From Arthrinium phaeospermum (taxonomy: Eukaryota > Ascomycota > Sordariomycetes > Amphisphaeriales > Apiosporaceae), in contig QYRS01000011.1 in the NCBI GenBank assembly GCA_006503535.1, forward strand, positions 992,001-1,056,000: a stretch of 64,000 nt of DNA, in the 5' to 3' direction. This document shows positions 37,001-47,746 of this stretch, in pieces. The position numbers and the translations under genes are program-made. The notes below the pieces were generated by a model. The model was not told where the DNA came from. It saw only the letters and a list, made by a program, of their open reading frames with translations, and ran no database searches. The first letter of the stretch is position 1. The number at the start of each line of letters is the position of its first letter.

Positions 37001-39815
37001 GGAATATGTAGATACACATGTTGCCGTAACCATACATATCTGCCATGACTAATAACCCAAAACATATTACGATGCTCTAGAACTTTGGGTTGCGTCTGTG
37101 TGTCCAGGGGGGTTGGACCCGACCCAGCGGACTGGGTCAAGCCATGGACAGACAGTCTTGGAGCACAGGCGCCCTGTAGCAACATCATGATTACATCGTC
37201 TCGGATGACAGATCGATCGGGTGTTTACATACATTCTACATACACACTGTGCTCGCATACGGCACCCAAGAAATTGATTTGGTCAATGCCGAGAAAATGC
37301 CAATGGTGTGTAAAGTTACCCTCTTCGGTGACGCAGCAGGGGCACGCGGTACGAGATGGGCTGCATTCCCACTAACACGAAATGATGACGATGGCGCCCG
37401 GTACCGCTGCGCTGGGCATGTGGTATGTGCGAGCGAGCGCTATCTGGCTTCTCTGACATATTTCATTTGAATATGGTGTTGTTGTTGATCTTTCAATTTC
37501 ACCCCCCTGACGATGATGGCCAGGTCATCTTACAAGGTACCACCGCCCTTGAAGGAGCTTGCAGATTTGGATGCAAGATCCCACAAAGGCCGAAAATGTC
37601 CGGACATGGGGTGGACGGGGTTTTCAAATCCAACTGCCACCTGAGAGAGCTCATACCTTCACCCAACGTACCATACCCAAAGTAGCACTACTTCGGCCGA
37701 CCTAGCTGTTGTCATAAGAGGACGTGCCATACCGGCGCCTAGCTAAGCCCTGGGAGCACAGACTAGCAATTGCATGTAGTTAATGAGAACCCTAGGGCCG
37801 TCAATTCTTTCTGGCCGTACTTTAGACGCTATTAAAGGCTGTGATGCTACGTTTTGGGGAGGGCATGGGTGCGATTGGAAAGCTACTTGGGGAACCCGAC
37901 GGAGTGGTTTCGCCCACGCGCCACCCACGGCTCGTACCCGCCCTCCCAGTGGAACGGAACCTGCCCTGGAAGCGCTAAGCCCATCAATGGATGGTCCCCT
38001 ATCACACGTTTTCTCTCGTAAGCACAGCTAGCAGCGGAATGCGAAATGAAGCAGAAAAGAAATAAAAAGAAGAGGGGGGAGATAAGACAGTGAGCAGAAC
38101 TTCTTTAGCCATGCGGGCTTTTTGGCAGCCTGGTGCTGTGTCATTCGTAGGCTTCTGCATCCCTGGGGGCCATATGCAAACAAACACCCAGAAGCTCGTA
38201 AAGGATTCGGTTTATCAACGATGGTAATGATTGGTACATACCACCTGACTTACACACACCTGTATGATGCGCACACCTAGTTGATCACTTGGCAGGCCAG
38301 ACACCTACATACACGTACCAATCACATTATGATTCAATGGTTTCCTTTTTCCTCGTTGGTCTGGACGGCAGATGTGATGAGACAAGGGGTGGGATACGAT
38401 AGGTTAGGTAAGTAGGCGCAAGTAAGTAGGATGCATACATGCAAGGTTTGCTACCTATCGAACAGAGCTCTCTCTCCAGATGGCGCTAGGCATGTTCCGT
38501 CGCGAGTTGCCTCCCTCCCTCCCTTCGATCTCACCGTCTCCCTTGCCTAATCTGGCCGGGATGCGATGGAAGTCTCTCTCTCGCGGGTCACGCAATGGAC
38601 AGACGGTACGCTCGGTCGGACATGTATGTACCCTGGTTTTTGGACTGCCCAGGTTACACTGCATCTAGGTCGGCGAGGTTGTCAAACTGACATGGTCGCC
38701 GATGCACCCGGATTGGGGCAATGATTGCCTCCGTCACTTGGAACATTTGCTTGAAAAACAAGTTTTTTCCCATCTTCGAGGCGGTTTTCATGTTACATAC
38801 CGTGATTGCCCAGTACTGCCCCGGAAGAAAAAAAAATGACAATAGTAAGTAGCTTCACGCGGTAGGAAATGAATCAATATTGTTAGCGGCATCATATTTG
38901 CACGCAGTTAGTCGTCGGCTTCTGGGGAAATCAAGGGTCCAGAGCAGTCCAAGTAGTGGATGGCTTCGGCTACCTCCGCGAAGCCCCGACTCCTCCCTCA
39001 ACATGTACCTGACACGCTGGGTCTGGAGGTCCAGCCCGCTCGCTGCCCGTGTGGCCCTTGGCTTGCAGGCGCTTCAGGGTACTGTAGATACTTGCTTTCC
39101 TTTCCCCCCGCGCGCGCACATGCTTCTTCTTCTGCACACAGCTCCGGCGAATCGTCGACCATGCGCGCGCCCACCTCACCACAGGGGACGGGCAGACGAA
39201 CCCTGAATCAGAGGCTGCTAAGCGGAGTGGGGTCTGTTCTGATGGCGTTCTAGAACCACGAAAAGCCTACCTGGCCGCGATCCTTCTCGCCCGCCCACCC
39301 AGACTGTCGGTTTCGTGATGGCTGCAATAAGCTCAGAAGAAGCAATAACCCACCGTAAGCCCGGGGTACCATTGCGCGTGGTCCGCCCATCCCGACTGTG
39401 TCAGATCTTTGAGCCTCATGGAGAGTCATGGTAATCAGCAGTTGACGCGTGCGCCAGGCCCCCCCCCTGGGCAACCGCCACGGGCAAAGGCAGGGGGAGG
39501 GGGGAAACCCAAGACAGAATGAGAAACACGACAGCGTGCATAGACAGCAATATTCTGGAAGGATGAGCTGGAAACGGGCTTCCCGCTCCGCGCGCGCGGG
39601 CACGGCAATGTGAATCCCCTGCCAGGCTGCCTGGACCAATACATCGGCTGACACACATGATGACAGCTAGGCTGGGTTCAAACCAGACGCGTCGTGGTAT
39701 TGGCAAAGGGCTGAGTGCTGCACACGTTCCTGGGGCCCAGGGTATCATGCAAGCGCCGGGCGCGCAATATGCTTGTGTGTGTGCCAGAGGACTTGGAATC
39801 TACTGGCGGCGGGAT
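25032..39815. other. Gene desert of nearly 15 kb
   Basis: I find no frame on either strand with a recognisable domain or sustained coding character. The longest frames (268 codons at 31351-32157 minus, 238 at 36330-37046 minus, 177 at 28187-28720 minus) have high Cys, Trp, His and Met and no family resemblance. The first 230 bases are probably the zinc-finger gene leader, and the stretch 25505-25525 has a TATATATATA tract. Small repeats include a CTGTA array at 33071-33088 and many GTAGGTAGGTA-like motifs. No terminal repeats, reverse transcriptase or transposase motifs were seen. Confidence 0.55.
33071..33088. repeat. Short CTGTA tandem array
   Basis: Three and a half copies of the pentamer CTGTA follow one another. 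TGTACTGTAC also occurs elsewhere in the gene-poor regions (for example around 35592-35606), so it is a minor local simple repeat. Confidence 0.7.
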
Positions 39816-40780
39816 TTACACGTTGGCGACCTCCTCTCGCCATCCCCACCCTCCAACTGCATCTTCAGGTAGCCTTTTCATTCCATATGCTTCGCAGATC
39901 ATCACTGTGACAGCCCGGATAGCCCTCACCTCTTCAACGGTGGCGCCGTTGTTGAGAGCCCCGCGAAGATGCCCCTTGAGCTGGGGGTTTACCTTTTCGC
40001 ATCGGCAAGTCGCTGTGTCAGCCGTTCTTCATGTGACCCTTACAAGTTTTGCAAGGCCCAGACAGGCAACCAGCTGGGCCTTACGCAGCAGGCTGCCAGT
40101 CTGAGGCTATGGAGTAGCATGTCGGAATGGGACTTACATCCTGCGGAACCAGTCCTGCTATCAGGACAAAAGACGTCTCGGTGGCTGATAGCACCTTCAA
40201 GTTGCTCAGAAGGTACCCGTACACCAGGCGCGCCGCGAGGCCGAGATCCTGGGTACCGGATCTGTCCAGCTGGCCCATGATCCGCCTTGAGATCCTTCCA
40301 TAGAGTTTGTCGAAAAAGGTCTGCCCACGTCCTAGGACTTCAGCCGGGGGTGTTTCGTAGATGTCGCGTTGCCGCTCTGTAGGCGAGGAAGCTCCAGGCT
40401 CCTCGAGTAGCTCAGGAGGCGTGACCTCTTTCAGCGACAGCAAAGCGTTGATAGTCTATTATCGTTTTAGTATAAGATGATCGGGTGGAAACATGCAGTT
40501 TGTTATTCGAGGGATCGATTCAATTCACCTTGGGCACGCCGCCAACAGCAGAGGCTTTGATCAGGGCCTCCCTCATGCGCCGCAGGATAAACAGCCTCTC
40601 ATCATCGCTACTTTGGTCGACTTCGTACTTGTAGACATCTCGAATTCCATGTGGTTGATTCAAGACTGCCAGCGTAGTTGCAGCTACCAGATACCAAGAG
40701 TGAGGAGGCAGGTTTGGGTAGTTCCGTAGGCTTGCGAGTATCTTGGATGTGATGACAGATGGACCGAGTTTGGGGGGCAT
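39816..40780 (-). CDS. AhpD/carboxymuconolactone-decarboxylase-like protein
   Basis: Members of this helical fold include peroxidase-like AhpD proteins and decarboxylases; fungal copies are mostly uncharacterised and some are peroxisomal. Three exons, 40780-40529, 40455-40138 and 39992-39816, give about 248 residues. The introns (73 and 145 bases) have GTGAAT and GTAAGT donors and keep the frame: GGVPK joins TINALLSLKEV, and GLVPQD joins VNPQLKGHLRGALNNGATVEEVRAIRAV. The family core is the two-helix block with PQLKGHL...LNNGATVEEVRA and VMICEAYGMK. The pair CxxC seen in true AhpD is absent; only one Cys (in ICEAYG) lies at the expected place, so thiol peroxidase activity should not be assumed. 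No clear PTS1 signal ends the protein (it ends EEVANV). It is divergent from hrd1 by 473 bases. Confidence 0.8.
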
Positions 40781-41253
40781 GTTGGCGGTATTGTAGCGAT
40801 ATTGTCAACTGGGTTTAGTGTTTCATGCAGAACGCTGCAAGGGCAACACACTCACCAACTGAATTGACATGAGACTGGAATGGCACTGCCGGTATGATAC
40901 AGTAATAAATGACGCATGGTGATCAGAGCCGGAGTCATCGGGAAATGATTGGTAGCATAATCCGCTCCGAGGCAGGCCCGTCACGGCGTTTCGGGCCAGG
41001 TCACGTGTCCACTTCTTTGAGGTGGCTTGCCGGTGCCTGCGTCATTCACATCCCGCGCTGCCGGAACCAAACGTGGCCTCAGAGCGAAACCTTGGGAGCT
41101 GCATCAAACGATAATCAATCGTTTGCTCTCAACCCAGACAACCCCATTTCTCCATAGCAGAAGATGGGCACCTAACTCCTGCCTGCATCTTTTTCCGCAC
41201 TAGTAGGACTTCGACAGCCCTTACTTTTTCCACGACAAGAAGCTTTGGCAACC
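40781..41253. promoter_or_regulatory. Bidirectional promoter region between AhpD-like gene and hrd1
   Basis: The two start codons face away from each other over 473 bases. An AT-rich stretch with ATACAGTAATAAATG lies near 40896-40911, and AACGATAATCAATCG lies near 41107-41121. No specific factor site can be assigned. Confidence 0.5.
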
Positions 41254-43943
41254 ATGAGGATCCTGTGGTATGCTGGGGTAAGCTACTTAGCCAACACCAC
41301 CAACTTGAGCTTGTAGCTCTCGCCCATGGACCTCTCCCGCTGACTTTCCGTGTCGCAGGCTTCGACGGCGCTCGCCGTCGGCGTGACCGCATATGCCTTC
41401 CAGCAGAGGGCCAATTTCTATTCGGCCATGGTCTACCTGTCGCAAAATAACCTGAGTCTGATGGTGAGTCCGCCCGGGACGCGGTCGCGATCTGCGCGAT
41501 CTGCGCCCTCGAGCAGCTGTCTGCCATGTGATTGATGCGATGCTGACCCAGCTTCCCACGACAGATCCTCATCAATGTCATCCTCCTGATGTACGGCACC
41601 TTCGTCTACAGCCTACAGCGACTATGCTACGGCCAACTGCGACCCACCGAAGTCGAGCAGCTTTACGAGAAGGCATGGTTCGCCGTCACCGAGACTTGCT
41701 TGGCCATGACAATCTTCCGAGAAGAGGTCGGCGCATGGTTCCTCGTCATGTTCACCGCATTGGTGACTGGCAAGGTATGGCAATGGATCGGCGAAGGACG
41801 GGTCGAGGTCCTCGAGCAACAACCACCTGCCAACCCTCGGCTGTTCCACACACGGCTTAGCATATCCCTCGTATTCAGCATCATCTACGACACCTGGCTG
41901 TTCACGTATGCCGTTAATACCGTCATTCAACAAGCCCGCCCGAACATGATGGTCATGTTCCTGTTCGAATTCGCCATCCTGACGACCGACTCCTTCCGCA
42001 CCGCGCTCCGATACATTCTTTCACTGGTGGAATCGAGCATCACCAAGAAGCAGACCCAACAGCGCTTGGAAGAAAGACGCAAGCAGGTTCGGGATCAGCG
42101 GATGGAGATCCTCAGGCTCCGTGAGTCGGGCGACGCCGCTGAGGCCGAGGCAGCGAACCAACAGGATCTGCCAGACGAGGAAGACATTGACGAAATGGAC
42201 ATCGAGGTCCCTGGATGGGAGACTAAGGGGCAGTGGATCCTCAGCCTCGAGCTGGTCGCAGGTAAGCGAATTCACTGGCTCAAAGGGGCATGGGAATGTT
42301 GTTACTGATATCAGAATACAGACTTTGTCAAGCTTGGCGTTTACGCAGCGTTCTTCGCCGTTCTCATGATGTTCTACGGTCTGCCCATCCATATAATGAG
42401 GGACTTGTTCATGACGACGAGATCCTTCCTCAAGAGGCTGAGTGCCCTCATACGTTACCGCAAGGCCTTGCAGGATATGAACAAGTACCCCGATGCCACG
42501 GAGGAAGAGCTGGGACGCGAAAACACGTGCATCATCTGCAGAGAGGACATGAGACCCTGGGACCCGAGCGTCCCTGGAGCGGTCGAACGGTCACGCCCAA
42601 AGAAGCTCCCTTGTGGGCACATCTTACATTTTGGTTGCCTGAAGAGCTGGTTAGAGAGACAGCAAGTCTGTCCTACGTGCAGACGCTCCGTTGTCATGGA
42701 TGGCGGAGCGCCCAACGGCCACGCTGCTGCACCGAATGCAGCCGGCCAGCAGCCGGCTCCTGGCCAACCTGGTGCCAACAACAACGGCGCGAATGGCAAT
42801 CAAGGTGGACAAGGGCGACCGGGTGGTATGCGTATGTTCCAGCTTGGTCCACTGAGATTGGGATTTGCCCAGGGCAACCCTCAAAACCTCCAGGAGATCG
42901 CACAGCGGTTCGGCATGCCGCTGGATGGTGTTAATGCGCCAGTTCCACATATGCCTCCTGCAGGCGCGGCCGTCCCAGTACCCATGGCAGCACCTGCAGC
43001 ACCGCAACCGCAACACCAACACGAAGCTACGGCCAACACAGACAGGACTAACGATATGGCGGCACAACTCCACGACATCGCACAACGATTGCAGCAGGAG
43101 ATGCAGTCCTTACAGGCGACGCAAGCAGAGCTACAGACGCTGTATGCTATGAGGGCGGAGCTTAACCGGCTACGACAACTACAGCATCAGGCACCGAGCA
43201 TGCACGTGCCCACACATCACGATCCCACTCACGGAGTTCCAAATCTGCAGGTTCCCTTCCCTGCGCAGATGCCAGCTCATCAGCCCCTAACCGGATTCCC
43301 CGTCATGCCGCAAATGGCACAGTTTCAATATCCTCCCCGGATAGGCACGCCTTCGGTCACTAGGCACGCCGCTGGCTCATGGTCTACCACAATTCCTGCT
43401 GGCAGTCCCGATCTGCCAGAAGGTGTAGTCATTCCGCAAGGTTGGACGTTGATGCCGCTTCAACGGCTCGACCCCCAGCAGCAAGCTCCAATGGCTCAGC
43501 CGACGGTGCCTCAGACAGAAACAGTAGAGTTGTCACAACAGGGAGCTAACTTAGGCGCGGCCGCAACTGCGTCGACCGCTGGCGATATATCGCGACCCAC
43601 GTCGGCCGCCCCTTCGATATCGCAACCTCAGCAGGAGACCAGCTCTGCTCCATCCACTGAGCAAAACCGTGTGCAGTCAGAACCTCCTGTGGTAGCCGCC
43701 CCGCAACCTGTAGCACCGAATTGGGGTGGCGCTGCGCAACTTTTTCAGAATAATACACCCTCTTCGTCGAGTCTTTTCCCTGGAAGCAATACCGAACAAA
43801 GCTCAAGGCCAGCTTCTACAGATGGCGGCCACTCAGACAACGAGCAGCAGCAGCAGCAGCCGGAAGACTCGTCGTCAGAAAGTGTTGACAAAGGCAAGGC
43901 CAAGGCTGTGACCATCGAGGATGCGGAGGATGCAGATGAATAA
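41254..43943 (+). CDS. HRD1: ER-membrane RING E3 ubiquitin ligase Hrd1 (synoviolin)
   Basis: Hrd1 is the channel-forming ubiquitin ligase of ER-associated degradation and works with Hrd3, Der1 and Ubc7. Exons are 41254-41277, 41359-41463, 41565-42261 and 42322-43943, giving about 815 residues. Exon 1 encodes only eight residues (MRILWYAG), and all three introns (81, 101 and 60 bases) have GTAAGC or GTGAGT donors. The N-terminal 300 residues are the multi-spanning membrane domain ([88 protein letters not shown]). The RING-H2 finger has C345, C348, C373, H375, H378, C381, C392 and C395. The long tail is Pro/Gln/Ala-rich with a short poly-Gln and an acidic end (EDAEDADE). Length is longer than the 551-residue yeast protein because of this tail. 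Confidence 0.96.
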
Positions 43944-45663
43944 GACAACTAAAGTCCAAGGCAGCACCGTGTAATAGATTTGCACATAAAAAGAACTACC
44001 TTGCAGCCTCGGAATTGGCGGCTGCTACTATTATTACTGCACCTTTTCGGGGAAATGCATACCTCAACCAACCCCTTTGATTTTTATGTGGCAGGGCGTT
44101 CATGGAGTTTCCACCTCTCTCAGACTCGGGAGGTCAACATCGGTAGTACGCATACTTAACATGACGGTACGAATTGCCTACCTGTAGGATAGATAGGATC
44201 CTTTGATATATCAATATTCACTCTACAGAGAACTATAACTCGGATTGACGATACATTTCAATAGAGGGGGTACCAGTGAATGCTACCTCGTAAATACACC
44301 ACAAACTGTGTCTTCCCCGGTGGTTATTCCTTCTTTCAGTGCTTCCGGGGGAAGAATATGCATGGTCTATTCCAGGTTTGCCTGTATTCGCCTATATTCC
44401 CTCCTACGATACGCGGTCTAGTTCATGTCAGAGTGGTACTGACGCCAGTACGATGGATGGGGTTGCTCGGCAATCGATACGTGTCAGCTTGAGAGGAAAT
44501 GTCGGGCGTGATGGCCTTGATTGGGGGTTGTTAACATAACTACGATAACACTAGCATGTGCATGATCGATCTTGTCAGATTGCTCGGCTTTCCTATCTAC
44601 TCTTGGGTGGCCAGTTTTTACGAAATGCTAGGGGTAAAAGACCCCAACTGCGATGGGCACGTTTACGATTGTATGTCAGAGCTAAGGGACACGCCGGCTG
44701 CTAGGGTTTCTGTCTACGGATACGGAGTCATTCGTCTCTTTTTGGGCCAACATGAGAGAATGCATTAATTGGGAAGAGGGTTTGATTATTTGAATAGCAC
44801 TTGCATACTCCGCCCCCTTGGCGTCGCTATATATCATATGATGACATAGGAAGTCGGTGATAAGCTTACCAACCAAGCAGTCAGTGCGTTTAATGATACT
44901 AGCAGTTGGCAAGTTGGGGGAGAGTCCAGGGGGGTAGGTATCGTTCTTGTATCCTATCGGAGAAAAGGGATCTGGACGTTGCAAGGGAATGCATTGAACT
45001 AATAAGCATCAGCATTGCTGGGGAAAAGCAGACCTTGGCGGTGAGCCGTTACGGAAGGTTTCTGTCATCGTACTTCTCGCGTCAGCATCTATCTGCCCCC
45101 AACGTTACCCCCCGGAATGGTATCATTGTAAGTGGTCCAGATCCGGTGCTACCCCCGCAAGCTTGCTTACTTGCTTTCAGACCCCCAGTCGAGACCAAGC
45201 AACCCTGGGGAGCAAAGGCGGTCAACGGAGGAACAGGCATCTGGCACATGGCAGGGGAGCATCTCGCTTACATGAAGTCCAACGGCTTGGTAAGGAGGTA
45301 TCCTTACAACCCCGGATTGGTGTTAGTTACTTATGTACACTGGTTTACTCGGTTGGGAATTTCGACCAATACACCTCAGTTAAAATATATATCGGCTTCT
45401 TTTAGTCAGGGGACACATTTGAGTGTACTCACCCATGCAGCTCTCACATCTGCCACCATGAACGCAGGTGCCATCCCGTATAGATGCCCCATGGAGTACA
45501 AAACACAAAAGCTCGGGCAGAAGGGTGTATGTTTAGCAATATAAGTACAATCTCATGGAGAAAGAGATATGTACATGCAGGCGAATGCAGCCCTATGAGC
45601 CCAACTAGCTGGATAAGAGGGTCTAATAAGGGCATGGTCTTCCACATACTCCTCTTGCGTAAG

Positions 45664-45684
45664 CACACACACACACACACACAC
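45664..45684. repeat. (CA)n microsatellite
   Basis: Ten CA dinucleotides in a row, in non-coding sequence. Confidence 0.9.
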
Positions 45685-46228
45685 TTCAAATACGCATACA
45701 TGGGTGGATGGATACATGTATACATGTGCATGTTGATCCGGAAGGTCGTCCGAAACGGGGCCTGTTGATACTTCCTCGCGCTGTATGACTCTACCAAACG
45801 GAGGCGGTTGCCCAAGACTAAGTAACTACATGTAACTTGTAATGCATCTCCTCGCCTTGTCCGTAACCGGAAAGGAAAACAAGAATAAAGAAAGGGAAAA
45901 AAAGACATATGACTTTTCCCTGCTTTCCATCCGTTTCTTCCCTCCGATGAAGCGAAATACACCACCAAAGACCCTGCTTTGTCAGATCCGGGCAGACACC
46001 ATGTGTGCAACGCCGGGTCAATCTAGGGGTCTTGTGCCAACTTCGCTCGCGGCTTCGTCAGTATCGTAAACCCCTACTCCCTCTTATCACCGGGTTGTTC
46101 ATCCATTCAGTGGCTGTTATGTGTGTGTGTGGTTCGCCACCCATGTGGGCTGCTGACAAGGCTGGTTGGTTAGTTTCTTGGTAAGGAGGGAGGCGCAGGA
46201 GGCAGGCAGGGCCTCGGGCTTCGGGGCG

Positions 46229-46262
46229 CGCGCACACACACACAAACTCACACACGCGCACA
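46229..46262. repeat. Mixed (CG)n/(CA)n simple repeat
   Basis: A GCGCGCGCACACACACACACA stretch continues with CTCACACACGCGCACA. Alternating purine-pyrimidine sequence of this kind can adopt Z-DNA. It is non-coding. Confidence 0.8.
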
Positions 46263-46972
46263 ACTAATGCGAGGGCGGTGTAATCGTGCATTGAGGCTCT
46301 TCTCGTCTGTCCTACATACCGTTGCCTGCAACTCACCGAGGTGAGGAGGAAATTTTCTGTTTTTCCTTTTTTGCTCACCGTATTCGTGTGTTTGCGCCAT
46401 TTTACCTGCTGCCTGGTGACTAATACAGTGACGAGAATTTCGGTGTGGGAAAGCCGCGAGGAATTTCAGGTCGTAGTCGTGATAATATAGGCGTGCAGTC
46501 AAGTGGGAAGAATCCTTGGGGATTATCCAGGATCATCAGTCATGTTCAACTCATGGGCCAAGATTTGCAGTATAAGTAATGATGCTCAAATTTTCGTGTG
46601 CTATTATGAGAACATTGATGATGGCGATAGGCGCCAACAACGGAATGACAACAACGAGGGGGAGGTGATGGGTATAAGGGGTATATCCGCTACAGTTCAA
46701 ATTCATATGCCACCGCTCCGCTCCTAAAGTAATAGTCCTTGGGAAAACCCAATCCACCGAGGCCTGCCAGACATGCCCGGCCGCCCATGCAATAAACCAG
46801 ACTCTCCGCCCAAATGCAAACAAAATAGAAAATGTGCGTGAAAATGCAATGTTACTCATTGAAATCATCCTGAACTCCGTTTACATGCATGCCATATTAA
46901 CCCCAATGGCCCGACCGACGTCCCTGTGTGTACCGCCCAGATGTGTACACCTTATACATGAATGAAAACCTG

Positions 46973-47746
46973 TTACTCCTTGACAGGCAGTATGAACCGG
47001 ACCTTCTTGACGGGCTTCGCAGCCGGAATGTTTATGGGTTGTGTCTTCTCCGATTCCCTCAAGTCCTCGACGCTGAGTCCCAGCTCGCTCATCGTCTCCT
47101 TCTCGGGCTCCTCTTCGATGGCCCAGACATCGGGGCTGGGCTCACGCCAAGAGTGCCGCCGCGGCAGGTCGAAGCTGCGTGTGCGACCTGTGAATGCGCG
47201 GCGCGGTGGCGGGGAGAAGCGCTTGGCTGGCCTGCCTCGTGGGGAACCGACGTGGAAAGACGACGGCGAGAGGCTGTCCTCTGCGGTGTTTGCTTGCGAC
47301 CTCGAGACGGTAGGCTTGATTCGGTCGAAGCCGAAGTCCGGAAAGCTCAGCGAGGACGAAGTCTTTGACGGGCGGAAGCGAATATAGTCCTCTTCGTCGT
47401 CACTGTCGGCGTTGTCCTCGAGTATGGCGCAGTCGTCCTTGTTCCTAGGCTTGTATCGCTTGAGGCCGTCGAGAGTCGACGGACTTATACTACGAACAAT
47501 CTCCTGGGGCCGGGATGAGTCTTCGATCCCTGCGTCGAAGTCGAAATCAAACTCCAGATCGTCTTCCCCGGGCGTGGCTGGCGTCAAGAAGTACGTCAAA
47601 GGGTTCCTCTGCAGCAGGGGCAAGTCGAACTCATCATCGTCCGTCGAGGCATCTTCGTCCAGCAACGGTGGGGACCGACTGGCGAAGGACGGAGGAGATG
47701 AAGCCATCCGGGATATGGCAATAGAGCCGGGTTGTCGCACAGGCAT
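46973..47746 (-). CDS. Conserved-looking small acidic fungal protein, function unknown
   Basis: A single-exon frame of about 257 residues from the ATG at 47746. An in-frame upstream start at 47893 would add 49 residues that look like translated leader, so I prefer the inner ATG. Visible features: a Ser/Pro-rich N-terminus, two acidic clusters (DEDASTDDDEFDLPLL, then DSDDEED followed by YIRFRPSKTSS), an Arg/Ser/Pro-rich middle (RPAKRFSPPPRRAF, RRHSWREPSPDVWAIEEEPEKE) and a basic-hydrophobic end, KPVKKVRFILPVKE. There are no membrane segments and no known domain. The patterned motifs (LTYFLTPATPGEDDLEFDFDF, KKVRF) suggest selection on short linear motifs rather than a folded domain. The KKVRF-type end resembles RVxF-like docking motifs (K/R-V-x-F for protein phosphatase 1), which is only inference. 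Confidence 0.7.
   Translation of the reverse strand: MPVRQPGSIAISRMASSPPSFASRSPPLLDEDASTDDDEFDLPLLQRNPLTYFLTPATPGEDDLEFDFDFDAGIEDSSRPQEIVRSISPSTLDGLKRYKPRNKDDCAILEDNADSDDEEDYIRFRPSKTSSSLSFPDFGFDRIKPTVSRSQANTAEDSLSPSSFHVGSPRGRPAKRFSPPPRRAFTGRTRSFDLPRRHSWREPSPDVWAIEEEPEKETMSELGLSVEDLRESEKTQPINIPAAKPVKKVRFILPVKE

Larger units (their letters stand above)
43944..46972. other. Intergenic region right of hrd1
   Basis: Contains the 3' ends of hrd1 (plus) and of the acidic protein (minus), which converge. The 212-codon frame at 44906-45544 has no recognisable features and I do not call it. AC microsatellites lie at 45664-45684 and around 46229-46262. No RNA gene is seen. Confidence 0.5.

Noticed and set aside
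36330..37046. 238-codon frame on the minus strand
   Set aside because: Its translation contains simple Arg/Gly runs from a CT tract and Trp/Cys-rich filler, with no family signature.
44906..45544. 212-codon frame on the plus strand
   Set aside because: No domain, no coding-like composition; likely a chance frame in convergent intergenic sequence.
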